From Branchinecta lynchi (taxonomy: Eukaryota > Arthropoda > Branchiopoda > Anostraca > Branchinectidae), in NCBI GenBank assembly GCA_023053575.1, contig JAKZAP010000014.1:310001-374000 (forward strand): a stretch of 64,000 bases of DNA. The letters are read 5' to 3'. Below the pieces are notes generated by a model that was given only the letters and a program-made list of their open reading frames with translations, ran no database searches and was not told where the DNA came from. The translations under genes were made by a program, and so were the position numbers. Numbering within the stretch: position 1 is the first letter of the stretch; each line of letters begins with the position of its first letter. Of the stretch, positions 1 to 12,600 are shown one piece after another.

Positions 1-224
1 CTGTCCAAGTACGCTTCGCAAAAAACCACACCTAAGAACTGTCTTATCATCCTTCCTGCTGCATTTTAGTGCTACTCTTTGTACTTAATCTTTTCTATTT
101 AATAATTCAAAATAATTTAAAGCTCGAATTCTCAGTGTCTAGGATTCGGTGGGATTTTTGAAGGATTCTGTACAAAATTTGCCCCCCCCCCCCCCCCCTC
201 TCAACGAAAATGCACTTGCGTCGC
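1..224 (+). mobile_element. Diverged right end of the hAT-like C family
   Basis: It aligns by eye to the last 220 bp of the complete elements at 11121-12493, 42170-43586 and 51140-52541: GGCTTCGC-like start, TTAAAGCTCGAATTCT, TAGGATTCGGT, a poly-C tract, then GAAAATGCACTTGCGTCGC. The terminal CCCTG and any TSD are lost, so this is an old copy cut by the window edge. Confidence 0.75.
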
Positions 225-424
225 ACGTGGTGAGGGCACATATTAGACCCGTAACTGAGCTCTCGGAAAGCTTGGTCAATAATTCTAGTTCTAGTGTTGC
301 CACATACAAGCCGTGTAGTTTTGTTCTACATACTAATGGTACTACATGGGTCAATCAGTAAAATAGTGACTGTCAACTCATGTGTTAGATCTCGCCAAAA
401 AAGCGCATACAAAAAAGGACTTAC

Positions 425-625
425 TCTGGATGTTTGTCGAACATAATCGGTATATATTCATCAACGGGTACCAGCTTAGTTAGGGGTTCACCTGCCAACA
501 GTTTCTCAGCTCCTCGAAGGCTGATCATGTAACTCAAAGTCCAGTAAGAGTAGTCCACCTGTGACAGGGTTTTGGAGTTGTCAACCCATTTTTCTCCATC
601 CCGAAGACGCTTACGGCCCAGATAT
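425..625 (-). CDS. COLGALT: COLGALT exon 8 (last one in the window)
   Basis: The acceptor is CTCTTTTGCAG at 626. The exon encodes [37 protein letters not shown], and [17 protein letters not shown]. The donor GTAAGT at 424 leaves an open phase-2 codon, so at least one more coding exon, with the expected ER-retention tail, lies beyond the left edge. Confidence 0.94.
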
Positions 626-3600
626 CTGCAAAAGAGATTAGTGGAATGTTAGGCACCTCAAGTGGTTCGAATGAATGAGGCAATGAATGATGGGATCGAG
701 AGGCACGGCACGGTCTAGCTGGGAGATACGAGAACTAAAAGGGCCCTTTCAGGCTACAGAGTGAGAATCAGGAAAAATGTTCTAACGCGTCTTCTTTAGG
801 CTCTGGAGTTACGAACTCTAACTTACTTGTCTACTTCTACCACTTGCTAATATCTTCTTATTACTCGTACCTCCTGCGCTATGCCGTGCCAGGTTTTGCT
901 ATCGAGTTCGACTTGAATTGACTTGACTTGACTTGCTTTATTTACTACTAAATACAAAATAAATTATAAAAACACGCAACCGCCTGGGGAAGGCTCAAAA
1001 AGCCTGATGATGGACGACTGCAATCCTCTGATTCTCAACCTATATCAATTTCCTAAGTTTTATTTTAAATGACCCAATGTTTTCAGCCTCCCGAATGACA
1101 ACTGGGATATCATTCCAAATAGCCGGAGCTAGATACCTAATTCCGAAAGCTGCACGTGTGGAATCGAATAAAAAGGAATCCCTCTATCCTGGCAGGCTGG
1201 CAGTAGTAGACCAATTAAGCATTGAGAGTCAGTCTTTTGAAAGTATGATAGAATAGAATAGAATAGTGTTAATGTTAGTCCCTCAATGGGCCATACACAG
1301 ATTTTTATAAACACTGCATACACATATATCAATGGATTGAAAACATAATGATCCTACGACACATATATAAACCATCTCCTTTTAAATTCCCACTCACATG
1401 ATCTACCACCGTTTTAATAACGTTTTCTTTAGTCGATGTCAACATACCAGGGGGTAGAGGAGTCTCCTGGCACTGCCCTAGGAGGTGGCAACAGTGTCCT
1501 CTCCAACAAGACAAATCGGACGCCTGTTGACACATCACTTCAGAGGAGACGTCTTTCGACTTGCCTTTGATTCAAAGCTACGAAATATTTGTGAGAGGTT
1601 TGAAGGAAAGCATGTCAGAGCTATAATAGTATAGAGCTAGTTTGCTCCTATAAGTACCAAGCGAATTACGCATGGTTGCTCCTATAAGTACGTTCAGAAT
1701 AAGTGATGGTTCCATTATGGCAAGATTTTACATGGTCCGTTTTTATTACGTAGAGAAGATGAAGGTAGTTATTTATGGTTTTGCAACGGAAACATCCTTC
1801 TGCCTATTTTTGCAGTTTCTCAAAAGCTTCAGACGAAGAGGTCTATTCTGCTCGATTTCTCGGTAATCTGAGAAGATATCTGTTTAAGTTCTGTATGACT
1901 GAATGTTTGTTTTCAGTTTTTATTACAAGCTCAACAGACAAAACTGTCATAAGTACGAGAAAAGAAAAGAAGCGTGAAAATAGGCGTGCAAGAAGAAACA
2001 CCAATAACTAAGTGTATGGGTGTGCCAACTGAACAAAAACAGACTTTATAAATGGCACAGCAGAGAAAAACAGCTCTTTGCTCTGCTTTGCTTTATTTTA
2101 AAAAGGGAAAAGAAATCAGCTCATATGGCACTTGTCACGAGTAGGTGGTGTGAGAAACGAGAAAGTAAATCTGAGCATTTCTTCGGAAATTCCAGTACTG
2201 CTCCCCAACGTGCTCGGTTCCGGTCCACCAATTCCCCCAAGCATGGCCGAATAGGTTCAGACACATGCTTTATATATCTAGATCGTCAGTTCTTACCACC
2301 CATAAAGTTTCATTTGAATCGAACCACTCGTTCGCAACCTACGAAAGTCAGTAATTCCCGGATTCCCCCTCCCTCTACCCCCCAAAAAACTGTCGGCTCC
2401 AGGTACGGAAGTCTTCCTAGGGCATTGTGTCGGGTCCTTAAGTCTATTTGGTCGGGTCACTGGTATGCCTGTCAAGTTTTATCCTCCTTTCCACATCTGG
2501 AAGTATGCTAACTCGCGATCGCCGGAATTCGGTAAAAACCCTCCAACCCCCCCCCCCCCCTAAAGAGTCCGATATGATCTAGTTATGTTAAGAAAATATC
2601 TAATGCTTATGCTTATTCTTCCCACCAAATTCCATCCAGATCCCTCGACGCTAAGCGTTTCAAAAAAATTATGGTCCCCCTTCCAACCCCCCCCCCCTAG
2701 TATCGGATCCGGTCCGGACTTGGCATGGTACATCTGAGACAATAGTTCTTTCCACCTGCCAAGTTTCATTCAAATCCGATCGTCCATTCAAAAGTTGTAC
2801 ATGCCACTAGATTCCGGATTCCCCATCCCTCCACTCCCCCCCCACGCTGTTCGGATCGTTCAAACGACTATTTTAAATTCGGTCTATTCGGATCCCTGAT
2901 ATTCCTGCCGAGTTCCATCATCCTAGTGCCTCGTGAAGTACTGAACTCGCTGAATCACCAGACCCCCCCCCACTCCCCCCACAGTGCCCGAATCTGGTCC
3001 GGTTATGTCAACGAACTTGTAACTGTTCTTCTCACCAAGTTTCATCCCGATCCCTCCACTCTAAGCATTTCCCAATATTTCCACCCCCCCCCCCTTCAGC
3101 TCCCCCCAAAGTCATAGGATCCGGTCCGGATTTTAGTCGGGTCTTTCCTAATATCAAGTTTCAGTAAGATCCGATCACCCGTTTAAAAGTTGTAAATTCC
3201 TCCATATTCCGGATTCCCCCTCCCTCCACTCCCTCCAGATTCTCGGATCGGTAAAGTGACTATTTCCAACTTAATCATTTGGGGTCCCTGATATGCCAGC
3301 CAAGTAAAATCGTCCTAGCTTAAGTGGAATTGCCCGAACTAGCAAAATCCGGACCGACCGATGGACGGACAGAAATTGCGATCGCTATATGGCACTTGGC
3401 CGAAGGGCAAGTGCCATAAAAACAACTCTAAGCACTGTCTGCCACTGCCACTCATCTTAGCGATCTGTGTAGAAACTAACGTGTTCCGCCAGATCAGTAT
3501 ATGGGATCCGCAAAATATGTTCCCAGGTCTCGGAACCACCTGAGTTTTGCAAAAAAAAAAATGGAAAAGTATTGTTTTGCATACGATGGAGGCAGCAAAT

Positions 3601-6600
3601 ATTTACAGTATCACAAAACGTATACATAAACTAGGACCACGCTTTTCCTTCCTTGATACTTGATAGTACGGGCCAACACGGAGTAAGTGCTACCACATGT
3701 GGATTAAAGATAGCGACGAACAGGAGTGCTAATAATGTGTCGGTTATGTTGGCACTTTCATGAAAGAGAATATATTGAGTGTGTTCCATCCTACTTACCG
3801 TAGTTACTACGCATGACGTCACGAATTATATTTTTTTGCCGTCAAGGCTGGAACAATTTTTCTATTTTCCAGCAGGATCTCACGCCAGGGGCGAATCCGA
3901 CCAATCACGTTACAGGGATGCGTAATTACTACGCTTACTACGCTCCCAATCATGGTAAGCAAACAGTAACTATTAGTTACTATTCCGACAAGGCTGGAAC
4001 GGTCAGCGTAGTAACTTTTCGTGAGCATGGAACGGAAATAGTAACTAATAGTAACTATTGTTAGAAGGGTGGAACACGCTCATTACGTAGCCTGCTCAGC
4101 CAACAACGACATCAAGCCTACTATCTTGCCATTTAATGTAGTTGTTAGTTCGAAGGGATTTACACTAGCACGGTAGGCGGGGATCTCCTACGTAAATTGT
4201 ATGTAAATAGTAATGAGACAGATCTAATGAACAATACAAATACTTTTCAAAAAATAAGAACAATTTACTCTTTTTAGAGATCCGTTTTTATTTGTTTTTT
4301 TTTAAATAGCTAGAAATGGCAGTTTGTTTATGGCATTTGCAGAAAGACATCACAGATGCCAAGGGCTGGATGGATAAGTGAATACCAAGCATTGCAAAAT
4401 AACCCACTCTGACAGAGAAAAAAAAATGTGTTGGACATATACTTAACCTTAAAGAAAAAAGAATGATTCACTCCAGTTGATATTTATAATTATAGCCCTC
4501 TATCGCACGGGCAAGGGTGAATCCAGATGTAGGTTTCAGAAGGACCTCACTAACCTAAAGGCAAACCGATAGCCATGAAATCAACTCTTCAATTACACCC
4601 TCACGCGCTTCAACCTTTTATCATTTCTTCGTCTTTCCCAGCCTTTGCTGAGTATCTAAACAAAAGAACAACCTTACACATTTTTTTTTCGAGTCTCGCC
4701 TAAAAAAGCACAACTGGCCAAAAACGTAACTTTCCTCGGAAGGTGAAAATGCATGCGTAAAGTTTAGATATCACCAACGGACTACGTCCCTCGCTACCTG
4801 TGGGTGGGTCTGCTTATCTACGCACTGGCAATGCGGCCTGCATGTTCCATTATATTTCTGGAACAGCGGTACCATTACAATCTGCAGAACCTTCAGCGGC
4901 GCTTGAGAGATTCCCTCCTTGGAAATGGGCGGAAACGGGTTCCAGCAATCTGGCAACACGTAACTCCACTGACATGACCGGATAACACCAGAAACAGAAT
5001 CCGCCTCGAGAAGTGTCTCGCAATGAAAGAACCGCGGTAGACCCTAACCACGTAAAAAACAAATAAGAGCGACAGATAAATATGGGACATGTTTGAGCTT
5101 ATGTTCATACGAGGAGGGCTTTGGGAAGCCTGGCCTGCCAACCCCTGGCTGAAAGACGGCATCAGCTCACAACTGCGATCGGGAGGAAATTTTTGGCATC
5201 GCACGCGCATCGTGCCATTTTAACGGATTTTAAGACCCTTGCAAATAGCAGGCACAATACGCGGCAAAGACAGAGGGACGGTACTTCCCACAGACTAGTA
5301 AGACCACCCATAAACTCAACTGATCGTTATCTGAAATCTTTTGTACCCTATATCACCCAATATTTGTATTCTATTCAAGTTATGACATTCCTAAATTGTC
5401 CGTATAGATGTATATTTACATTATCGTGTCATTTGTTATTTGCGTGAATGACGATCCAATGATAGCATGTGGTGTACAAGCTATTAAGGAAATACAATTG
5501 TAGTTATTATTATCTCTACCAACAAATGGGCCATCTGTAACCTGTACTCTTGCCATGCACCAAGTTCAGTTCAAGGTTCTACCTACTAGAATGAGAGGAA
5601 GTTCATCTCCATGGATGTTACCGCGGTCCTCAGTATCAATCAATCAATCATCATATCTATTCCTGAATATCTGTTTCACAACATGATAACATAGGACAGT
5701 CAACTTAAACAAAATATAACTGATATATAGGGGAGAGGTGGGTACAGTGGCGCACTTTCAGGTCAAAGCATCGTAACTTTGGCAAATATTAACATTTTTG
5801 GACGATTTTTAAACTGTTGTGTAGGCAGTTTATTATTCTACACTGGTGATTTATTTCAAACTTCTTCTTTGAACCAGTTTTTGATGGAGTCATGTTTTCT
5901 GACAGCCACTTTTTGCGCCATTGTTGCCGACTAGGCGGGAACTATGGCGCACCCCATCTGGAACAGTGGCGCACCCATCTGGAACAGTGGCGCAATCAAA
6001 CTGCTAAGATGAATACTTCGTTTAATGAGTAAGGAAGTACAAAATAGTGAACTGAAAATACCTAAAAGATGAATACTTCGTATAATGAGTAAGGAAATAA
6101 AAAATAATGAACTGAAAATAAAAGAAGAAGGCACACTAGTTAATATTGTAAGCAGTCAGGTCAATGGGGAAGACCAGTTATTCCGCCTGTCTTTCTGTGC
6201 CACCAGAAATATTCGGAGCAGGTAGCTTCATTTCGACACTCGACTTGCTGAAAGTGTAATTTTCACTGGTCCTGATGAACTTGTAGAAAGGAACCATTAT
6301 CTTAATATACATGAGCTCAATGTCAAAGCTGGACTCAGAGAGGACTTCGCCCACGGAGTAAAGTTTGTTCTTTTTGATCTCCCCCTCGCAAACAAGAACA
6401 TAATCTCCAACACGGACTTCATCGTCACACAAAAAATCGTTTTGGTCTTCAAGGCCACAGTGGAGGCTTTCATCAGGGGGACAGGATGTCCCACGTTAGG
6501 CTGGGACGAGATCATAAGAAATTACCCAAAATCTTTGGGGGCAGAAGCCTTAAACAGGGTGGTATGGAGGAGAACTGTTCGCCAGTGTGTCGGTCTCAGG

Positions 6601-9600
6601 CGGCTTAAGGCTGCGACGAGTTTGTAGTAGTAGTAATAGAAGTCAAAACTATCATATAGGCTACCTACCGCGTGAAGTTTATGAATTTAAAAAATGTTGG
6701 GGTGCGCCACTATACCCTCCACCAAAATGCGCCACTGTAGCCGAAATGCACTCTTTTATCCATTTTGTGAACCAAAATTTGAAATAATGACCGAGAGACA
6801 AACAGATGGCTGCACTATGTTTAGAAATGTTGGAGCTTCCAGATGAACTAATATTCGCCAGAATTCGACACTATTTGTAGCCTACAAACCTTAGCAAAGT
6901 CAAAAAATATTTTCCATTTGTCCAAGATTTTATTTTTCAAAGCACTTAATCACATACCTCAAAAACTGCAATCGCCCCAAAAAATTGAAAATGGCTGACG
7001 ATCATAGACCACGTGAATGCCCTCCTAGTGCGTATTTTTTTAGATTTTAATCTAATTACAGGTGGCAGTGGGATCAAGTGCGCCACTGTAGCAGACTGCG
7101 CCACTGTACCCACCTCTCCCCTACAATTCATTTAAATCTTGTACGACTTCATAACTTGTAACAAAATTAAACGGAATGTTAAACATAAAAAATATAAAAT
7201 ATGTAATACTAGATTAATTGTTAAAACAGTATACACAAATGGCTCAAGGAATTTATCAGAAGAGTGAATAGGTGGGTTTTGTAGCGTGAATTTATTTCCC
7301 GTTCTGGTGCGTGCTTGTTCACCATTCTTTGCTGCGCAGCAGTGCAATTTGGATGGTACAAAAAAAATCTTCGGGAAAGACCATTCTGCCTATTATATTT
7401 CGTCGCCACCCTTACGCCCATTCACAAGAACCGCGTACCAAAACAGCCTTTTTCAGGGACACCGGTTAGGTTTATGTCCCATAATTGTACCGTGTTCTTC
7501 AAAACTGTGCTAACTGAAAAAGATTTAAAAATTGAGTTAACTATACCATAGGAAAGAACAGGTAGATTGGTTTTTACTTTATGAGTTCCTACTCTCTTCA
7601 TGCAGATGGAATACACAAAACTGGGCCAAAAACTTATGATCACGTAGTTAGCACAGTTTTGAAGAACACGGTACAATTGGCTAAGAGTGGTTGCAAAACC
7701 AACACTGACAAGATGATGAACACAAAGCATTGAGTCGCGAATCCAAGATATTAACAGACACCCCTAAAACAAACTAAAACAAACCGGAATGAATTACACT
7801 GACTCGTCAATCGACAAAAATGAGTCACGAAGGCGAGCGCGAGGGGTTAGTGCTTTCTGCAAATCGCAAAAAAGACACAAATTGTGCTTGGCACAACAGC
7901 ACCCATACACCTTCAAACCCTAACGTAATTGGATTCGGTCCAGGTCTGCACATGGCCGACCTAGGGGTTATGAACGGATGGTCGAACGCAGAAAATGACA
8001 ATTTCGAAGTGAATGCGGTCTGGAAATATCCTAAGTCGAGCTTCGCGGACCGACCGAAGGATATCGATGGGAATCTGGCACTAGAACCAAAGGCTGCAAG
8101 TGCCATAAAACAATCCCATTCTATTCCAAGAAACATAGTGTATTATAACGTAATAGAACAAGTTCGGTACCTTCCAAACAGATTAGGATGCCGGCAAACT
8201 ACTGAGACTCGCAGTGAAGAACTCATTGTTTCTTGGGATAAAGAAACAAAACTGGATAGGCTATGGCTAATGGTTTAACTACTAACACAGGAAAGTTCGC
8301 CTCCTCGAACTAAAATTTCGCCTCAGCTCTCCGACTCTGATGCGAGAAAAAAAGTATGTCCAGTAAAATCGTCACCGGGCGACGAGAAGGGAAACCACTA
8401 TCTACAAACCCGGTTAATCAATATTTTCTTCTTCCCTCCACGATCTAGCACGTTGCCCCGATTACTGATGGACATGAAGTTAAACTTGAGTGTCACCGCT
8501 GTCTCTCTCCGAAATGGACAGAAGGTTTCGGGCTAGCTCTTGATTAGGAACATACAGTGTAAACACTTAAACAAACAAAGCTGTCAGGTTCGTTGCCTTG
8601 CAAATTCATTGGCATCCAACTCTTCGCCGCTCTACTTTCCAGACGGAAACGATAAGATAACGAGGTCTAAGGAATGGCCGCTGTGTTGAATGATTCGGTG
8701 CCAACTCAGCAAGAAAACAAACAGAATCTCCACGGCTAACGGGATTTTGTCGAATGCTAATTCCGTACGTAAATACAACAATTCAGCCAAAACTTAAGCG
8801 GACGGGAAACGGACTTGTGCACCCCTCTGACAAGGTCCTAGCGGCAGAATCCGGCTGGTCAGCGAATATGCTCGGAATATGGTCAGTGCTCGAGAAAGAG
8901 CTTTAAATGCTTGCGCAAACCATATACAAACTCGATTCGTGGTATAGATTTTAGTATTATGTTTAGTGCGTGTATATATTTTCTTTTCTTTTCCTTTACA
9001 TACCCCCCCCCCCTTTTCCCTTTTATAAGCGGGCAAAAATAAACATATATATATAGTAAAGGCAACAAAATTAATGGACTTTGCCACTAGGAGAAACTCG
9101 AAAATACATTCTGACAACCCTCCCACCCAATTTCCCGATTAAAAATGTATGTAAAAAAAGGATTAAAGTAAGTAGTACGAAAAAGTAGCATGCAGTACTA
9201 ACGATGGTTACTACTGGTTTATACTTCAAGGCTACCGTGTTACTGCATACTTCTATACGCTACTATTAGCAAGACTGGATGCTACTGGATACTGCTACAT
9301 AAGATGGGACCAGTCTCAGGCACATTAAATGATAGTGTTCTTTGCTATTACATAGTATTACATGCAACGTTTTCGTACTACTACCATACTACTACGAAGG
9401 CTACAAATGTTTCGTCGGGTTAAAGCCTCTCCTGTTTTCCGTCTGAATTCAATCAGAGGTAAACGACGGGCTTGGTAGCTGTATCGTACGTATAAATTGC
9501 TGTCTTATCTCATAATCAGTTATGATTATGAATCTAGCAGGCTTAATTAAAGTACTTAGCCAAATGGGACAGGGAATCCTAAGACTAGACGACACGTGTA

Positions 9601-12600
9601 AATACTGCTTACATTAAATCCCACTCAATCTCCAAAGATTGAAGGTCGTCCAACATGCTCCTGAGCTTGGGCCTGAAGTAAGGCTCGAACCGAATGTCAT
9701 CCTCAAATACCACAGAAACTTCCAGTTTTCTCTCCACAATCTAGGATAAAATAAGAGATGAGTCCTCGATCGCCGTCTCTGATCCAGAAGCAAGTCCCTC
9801 CAACCGGGTCACCAGTTTCCTGATGCTAAAGCTGTAGCCTAATTCTTACTCTGCCATTTATGGCAAGGGTACCACAATGCGGCGCACTCCTTACCTAGCA
9901 CTCGACCTAGTCCACAGGTAGTCCTACGCAGCACTAACCCGCTCAAGGGCATCAGAATTTCAGATCCTGTCTATTATATTGTCTACTCTTTTACCCATTT
10001 TACTCATTTACTGATTGATTTACTCATATATAGACAGAACGAAAAAAATAAAAAAATCAGTTTTGTTTACCTCTTTCCATGTGTTGTAGTGGCTAAGGAA
10101 ACATCCCATCTCCCCAGTGGTCATGGGTCTTTTGTGGTATGGATCGGAGAAGTGGGGCAAAATCTTGATACCCATGGCTTCGATAACGGAGTCGTTCAGG
10201 AGCCTATAGGGATAACATACTAAAACAACTTTAAAGGCATCACGTTTTAAAAATTTAAGATTGATAAGACCGTTGGCGTCACCGAGGGTAAGTAGAAGCG
10301 TAGTCACCTGGCCAATTCATACGGGACTGTGGAAGAACAGAAAAGATGCTACGCGTAGGCATGGGCACTGTTCCTGTTTTCTGTTTCTGTTTCTGTTTTT
10401 TTCCTCCTGTTTTACTGTTTACTGTTTTCTGTTTCAGGGACCCAAAATAAACAGAACAGCTGTTTTGAAGCCAGCTGTTTTTTTTTCTCACCTGTTCTGT
10501 TCCGTTTCGGTGGATCCTGTTTTGCCCTGTTCCTGTTTTTTTTTTACCTGTTTAAACAGCCAAATCTGTTTTTTGGGGGGAACCCCCCTTATCAGTTAAA
10601 CAAATCTTTTAACTCAAGATTTGCATCATTTCGAAATGTCACATTCCAAAAGAGGCCGATTTGTCAACCTTACCAGTGACCCACGCAAAATGTGGATGCG
10701 ATGACGGCTATCAAAAATATTGAGGAAGAATCAAGCAATAGTAGGAACAACAGCAAAAAATGGGAACTTCAGACACTGTAAATATTTATTCAGCTCAAGC
10801 TGACGGCGAATTGCATTTGACTGAGCTAAATGGATACGTAGTCAGCTAAGTCTTAGACTACTGTTGCAGCTTTCCGCCGACTCCGTGGCAGCAGCTGTCT
10901 TCGGGTCCAATATGAAAAAGTGCGCAAGCGCCCAAACGTGATATGTAAAAGTAAAACGTATATCATATCAGAGATGGGCGAATCCGATCATGAAAGGATT
11001 CGAATCCTAATCCAGGGCTAGGTACGAATCTGAATCAACTATTTCATGCTGAGGATTCGAATCCGAAACTGAATCCGGATTCGAATCCGAACTTAACAAA
11101 AATTAAATCATGCTCATAGGCAGGGGCGTCGCAAGGGGGGGGGGGGGTGCGGGGGGTGCAGCACCCCCCCCCCCCCACCTTTTTGAGATTCGGTAAAATT
11201 TTGGGCCGGATGCCCAAAAGTATACTAAAATTGTTCGGTATTTTTTCGATTTACGGGGATTCGGTAGTTATACAGAATCCTAAATAGGCTATCTGTACAA
11301 ATCTCTTCAGTATAATGTTCGGGATTCGGTATAATTGCCAGTATTCGGTAGTTATCACGAATTTGGTGAGAGAATTTACTGAAACCATTTGGTAATTTTT
11401 CGATGCCGAAACTATTTGGTATATTTATGGAGATACCGCAGTTACACAGACTCCCGAATAAGCTATTGGTTCGGAATTATTCGGTGTCATGATTGGGATT
11501 CGGTAATTTATTCAGTATAATTTCTAACTTTGTTCCAGTTTCGACGAAAGTATACCGAATATGAATATTGTTCGGTAGTCTTTCGATACCAAAACAATTA
11601 GGTATGCTAACCGGTATACGGTGGTTATACAGAATCCCGAACACGCTATCGGTCTAAACTTATTCGGTATAATAACTGGGATTTGGTAACTTATTCGTTG
11701 TAATTGCCAGAATCCGGAAGTTACCACGAACCTCGAAACTCAGAAGAGGTCGAGTGAAGCACTGGTCGCAGACAAAAGGGATGATCTGTGATATCATCGA
11801 TAGTCCTTACTTCTATTTTGGATCCCAAAAACAATATCTAATCATAAATATTTCGAAAATTCCGCCTGCAGCACTTTTCGTAATGTTCTCTATTTTGTGG
11901 AAGGGCACGTCATTTTACGGTTTTAAGCCAGTTTTAGGATTGAGATTTCGAAACATTAAAAGCTAGAATTTGAATGTAAATTAAATTTGGCAGGAAAAAG
12001 CAAAAAAAAATTTCGCCTCCGGCGCTCACTTTATCTTATCATAGGTAGTATATTGACTAGACTACACTTGCTGCTGCTGCCGGAGAGTCGCTCCATCCGT
12101 TTTCTAGAACTTCTTAAGATTCTCGGTATTTCAACAACGGAAAATGATACAGTTTGTAAGAGAAGCCGTTAAATTTTAGCCTACAAAAAAAAAATGGATT
12201 TCGAAAATTTTCACCTGCGGTGCTCGATTTAATTTTCTATTGGCTATAATAGATAGTAGCTCTTACTGCAATCATGACCGGCAACGTATTCTCTAAGTGG
12301 GCTTCGCCAAAACGCCGCCTAATAGTTGTCTTACTGTCGTTCATCCTGCCTTTTATTGTTTCCTACGCAATCGTTTCTGTTCCATAAATTAAAGCTCGAA
12401 TTCTTAGTTCTAGGATTCGGTAAAATTTTTGAAAGATTCGGTAAAATTTTGGCTCTGCACCCCCCCACCGAAAATGCACTTGCGACGCCCCTGCTCATAG
12501 GTTATAGTTTAAAAATCAGAGGTGACAAAAACACTGATACTTCAGGTAAATCAGGTAATGTGATAGATTACTTAAAATATTTGGTGGTGGACACCAAACA

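Larger units (their letters stand above)
5730..7121 (-). mobile_element. TIR element with TA duplication and transposase remnant
   Basis: Termini are GGGGAGAGGTGGGTACAGTG and its complement CACTGTACCCACCTCTCCCC, flanked by TA on both sides, which suggests the Tc1/mariner/pogo superfamily (inference from TSD). The motif CAGTGGCGCA or its complement recurs at least eight times, concentrated near both ends, as for transposase-binding sites. It contains a tandem duplication of about 60 bp (6008-6121) and a transposase C-terminal remnant on the minus strand. Confidence 0.75.

Noticed and set aside
2020..2511. A 163-codon plus-strand ORF
   Set aside because: It runs through family A repeats with poly-C; the same bases elsewhere are not open.
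7820..8278. A 152-codon plus-strand ORF
   Set aside because: Its second half is repeat family A sequence up to the hairpin, and no domain or codon pattern suggests a protein.
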